Source: Methylacidiphilaceae bacterium (GTDB lineage Bacteria; Verrucomicrobiota; Verrucomicrobiia; Methylacidiphilales; Methylacidiphilaceae). From it: a DNA stretch of 7,230 bases. The stretch covers positions 1-7,230 of the forward strand of contig JAQUAR010000072.1 in assembly GCA_028687155.1 (NCBI GenBank). The letters run 5' to 3'. The notes beneath the pieces were generated by a model. The model saw only the letters and a list, made by a program, of their open reading frames with translations, was not told the origin of the DNA and searched no databases. Shown piece by piece: positions 5,746 to 7,230 of this stretch. How positions within the stretch are numbered: the stretch's first letter is position 1; every line of letters starts with the position of its first letter. The position numbers and the translations under genes were made by a program.

Positions 5746-5891
5746 CTATAGCGCGGGACAGCGGCAGCGTACCCTCGGTCCGATTCTGCAAGCCCTCGTC
5801 CGCAGGCCGAGCACCCTTTCCTTCCTTGAACGATGAGAAACTGAAACTCCACTCTGGAAAGAAGGGCCGGTAGCGGATAGAGTTCTTGGAA

Positions 5892-6422
5892 ATGGAAAGC
5901 GCAGGTCCGCGGGGCGATATGGTTCGATACTACTGGCGACGGAGACTCACGGCAGACCTAGTCGATGCCTTTGGCGCCTACTTCTCGGCCCTCGTGCTCT
6001 TCCAGATTTCAGGATTCGCCGCATCCTATTATCTGGCTAGCCATCATACGGCGATTCCCACCTATCGAACGATCGCCTTGCCGCTCTCCTTCCTCCTCGG
6101 CCCCTGGTGCTACTTCGCCTTGCTGGAGCGAAGCGCGCATGGCGCCACGCAAGGAAAGCTCTGGTTCAACCTTCGCGTCTATACCTCCGAAGGCGAACCC
6201 GTGACTCTCGCAGGTGCCACCCGCCGCCACGCCTGCCGAATCGCGGGGGCGATCCTCGCACTCTGGCCGCTCGCCCTCGCGGGGACCAAGATTCCCTCGA
6301 TGGTCCATTGGATTCTCCTGGCGCTGAGCGTGCCGGCGGCGTTCTGGCTCTACTACCGATTCGTCGATCGAGTCTCCGGCACCCAGGTCGTCCCGCGCGA
6401 ATACCCTCCTCCCTCGTTTTGA
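5892..6422 (+). CDS. RDD-family integral membrane protein
   Basis: The protein has 176 residues from the ATG at 5892; a TTG at 5886 and an ATG at 5919 are alternatives. The latter gives the typical RDD start MVRYYWRRRLTADLVD. RDD proteins are inner-membrane proteins named after conserved Arg and Asp residues; some are proposed to transport small molecules or ions. Visible features are the Arg/Asp first helix (RRRLTADLVDAF), a helix around LPLSFLLGPWCYFALL, the family signature GATQGKLWFNLRVYTSEGEP after it, then two helices at about 116-130 and 138-155. The latter part (RRHACR) matches the usual Arg-rich step before the last helices. It is read as host sequence, but its promoter may have been replaced by the nearby insertion. 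No ribosome site is clear for any start. Confidence 0.75.
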   Translation: MESAGPRGDMVRYYWRRRLTADLVDAFGAYFSALVLFQISGFAASYYLASHHTAIPTYRTIALPLSFLLGPWCYFALLERSAHGATQGKLWFNLRVYTSEGEPVTLAGATRRHACRIAGAILALWPLALAGTKIPSMVHWILLALSVPAAFWLYYRFVDRVSGTQVVPREYPPPSF

Positions 6423-6493
6423 GGGTAAAAGGAGATAGGCGTCCAAGTTTTTTCGCCCGCCTGTCCCGCAAGCGCTCTTCTACGGATCGCGTA

Positions 6494-6512
6494 CGAAGTT
6501 TACCGCACTTCG
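6494..6512 (-). terminator. weak hairpin between convergent genes
   Basis: CGAAGT and ACTTCG pair around a 7-base loop directly after the stop of the minus-strand gene at 6514. No U-tract follows, so it is at best a weak terminator or an mRNA 3'-end stabiliser. Confidence 0.25.
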
Positions 6513-6513
6513 G

Positions 6514-6936
6514 CTATCCGGGCTTCACTGTCACCAGAATCGCAATCACCAGGACCGACAGGGCGATCAGTCCGGGGAACCAGCGCACAAAACCGGGAAT
6601 CCGGGCATCGGGATGAGACGAATATCGGCGGAGCATTCCGGCCTGCATGCCCTGAAGCCCGGACAGAATCACCACGAAAACGAGTTTGGCCGAGAGCCAG
6701 CCCTTACTGAAACTTCCACTCTGTACACCCAGCGCGATTCCGAGCGCCCAGACCAGGAGCATTGCGGGCATGGTCACACGGCTATCCCACCGGCGCACCG
6801 AAGCGATGAGCGAACGGGAAGATGACTCCATGCCGATCCGCACCAGGGCCGCGAGCAGGATGGACTGCGTGAAGAGACCACCGACCCAGACCAGAACGGC
6901 GGCGGTGTGCAGCGCTTTGATCCAGAGATAGGTCAC
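6514..6936 (-). CDS. CopD-like small integral membrane protein
   Basis: This 140-residue protein has four hydrophobic segments, at about 6-32, 55-73, 80-97 and 118-137. The N-terminus YLWIKALHTAAVLVWVGGLF matches the start of CopD-like and HemJ-like membrane proteins, in which the His of this first helix is conserved and may bind haem or metal. The protein is much shorter than the copper-resistance protein CopD, so copper transport should not be assumed. The start is GTG, with a strong AGGGAGGAGGAAAG ribosome site just before it. The gene sits 22 bases downstream of a DUF3817 membrane protein on the same strand, so the two are probably one operon, converging on the RDD gene. Confidence 0.7.
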   Translation of the reverse strand: MTYLWIKALHTAAVLVWVGGLFTQSILLAALVRIGMESSSRSLIASVRRWDSRVTMPAMLLVWALGIALGVQSGSFSKGWLSAKLVFVVILSGLQGMQAGMLRRYSSHPDARIPGFVRWFPGLIALSVLVIAILVTVKPG

Positions 6937-6958
6937 CTTTCCTCCTCCCTCTCCACGC

Positions 6959-7230
6959 TTAGGCCAGAGCCTCTTCCTTCCTTCTGAGGAGGCCGGCGTT
7001 CATAAAGGCCCCGAAGGGGAGAACGCTACCGAGGAGGAGGCGCACAACCTCGCTGCGGGGCCAGCCGCCCGCCGAGGAGGCCACCAGCAAGCTCCAGAGG
7101 AACAAGACAAAGAAAAACCCGTGCACGGGGCCGATCACCTGGACACCCAGGGGATGCCCGAAGAGATGCTTGGCGGGAACCGCCACGAAAACGAGCAAAA
7201 GCAAGGAGAACCCCTCGAGCAGCGAAGCGA
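6959..7230 (-). CDS. DUF3817-family membrane protein, 5' end outside the window
   Basis: The frame is open to the right edge; 89 residues are visible. SLLEGFSLLLLVFVAVPAKH followed by LFGHPLG and VHGFFFVLFLWSL matches the DUF3817 pattern: a Leu-Glu-Gly motif in the first helix, a conserved Pro-x-Lys turn, then a Gly-x-x-His helix. These are small three-helix inner-membrane proteins of unknown function, about 90-110 residues, so only a few N-terminal residues are missing. The TTG at 7204 would cut the first helix in half and is not the real start. It is co-oriented with and 22 bases upstream of the CopD-like gene. Confidence 0.75.
   Translation of the reverse strand, partial: ASLLEGFSLLLLVFVAVPAKHLFGHPLGVQVIGPVHGFFFVLFLWSLLVASSAGGWPRSEVVRLLLGSVLPFGAFMNAGLLRRKEEALA

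Larger units (their letters stand above)
1300..5750. mobile_element. degenerate integrative element inserted at tRNA-Ser
   Basis: The segment holds a broken serine recombinase next to the tRNA, its small companion ORF, a Fic protein, an orphan DNA methyltransferase, a small membrane protein and an XRE remnant. Such genes travel together on alphaproteobacterial plasmids and integrative elements (recalled family knowledge). None relates to the flanking metabolic and membrane genes. No relaxase, conjugation, partition or replication gene is present, so this is either a small mobilisable element or the surviving end of a larger one. The left edge is well placed; the right edge is uncertain and lies between about 5510 and 5880. 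Confidence 0.7.

Noticed and set aside
1300..5750. Possible CRISPR array, restriction-modification operon or multi-gene defence island
   Set aside because: No spaced repeats, nuclease, helicase or toxin-antitoxin partner is present; the methyltransferase has no endonuclease and Fic carries its own inhibitory helix.
5772..5779. Inverted copy of CCGAGGGT from the tRNA T-arm as a possible right attachment site
   Set aside because: Only 8 bases match, in opposite orientation, which would not support integration as a direct pair; chance match is likely.
6411..6425. CCCTC-GTTTT-GAGGG hairpin at the end of the RDD gene
   Set aside because: The 5-bp stem straddles the stop codon and is followed by TAAAAGG, with no T-run, so it is not a convincing terminator.

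Overview
The window looks like a bacterial chromosome interrupted by a decayed piece of integrative DNA. The outer parts (about 1-1300 and 5890-7230) read as ordinary chromosome: the 3' end of an aconitase-family dehydratase gene (leuC-like), a small SH3-type lipoprotein translationally coupled to it, an intact tRNA-Ser(GGA), then an RDD-family membrane protein and a convergent pair of small membrane proteins (CopD-like and DUF3817). No marker fixes the host phylum. The dehydratase subtype (SCAACLGG and TNRNFPGRMG motifs) is compatible with the Planctomycetota/Verrucomicrobiota sphere, but this is a weak inference.

The middle (about 1300 to somewhere between 5510 and 5880) is accessory. It begins exactly at the 3' end of the tRNA-Ser gene with a serine-recombinase pseudogene on the minus strand. 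This is preceded in its operon by a small hypothetical ORF and then, further upstream on the same strand, by an intact Fic-family protein. Diverging from Fic are an intact beta-class DNA methyltransferase and a small membrane protein on the plus strand, and the segment ends with a 36-residue relic of an XRE-type regulator. From memory, these proteins resemble ones carried by integrative and plasmid elements of Alphaproteobacteria, so the segment probably arrived by horizontal transfer.

The recombinase has lost its catalytic-serine segment, has a second internal deletion and at least three single-base frameshifts, and has Cys where the second Arg of a conserved motif is expected. No second copy of the tRNA end is visible on the right, so the element appears immobile. 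Fic and the methyltransferase, by contrast, keep every key motif. The Fic promoter carries an 18-bp direct repeat (17/18 identical) on either side of a -10-like box, which suggests autoregulation through Fic's own C-terminal winged helix. In the integrated state the recombinase reading frame continues antisense through the tRNA into host DNA.

I found no clearly new defence system. The points worth a second look are the Fic operator architecture, the tRNA-encoded recombinase tail, and the survival of a Fic/orphan-methyltransferase pair in an otherwise dead element.
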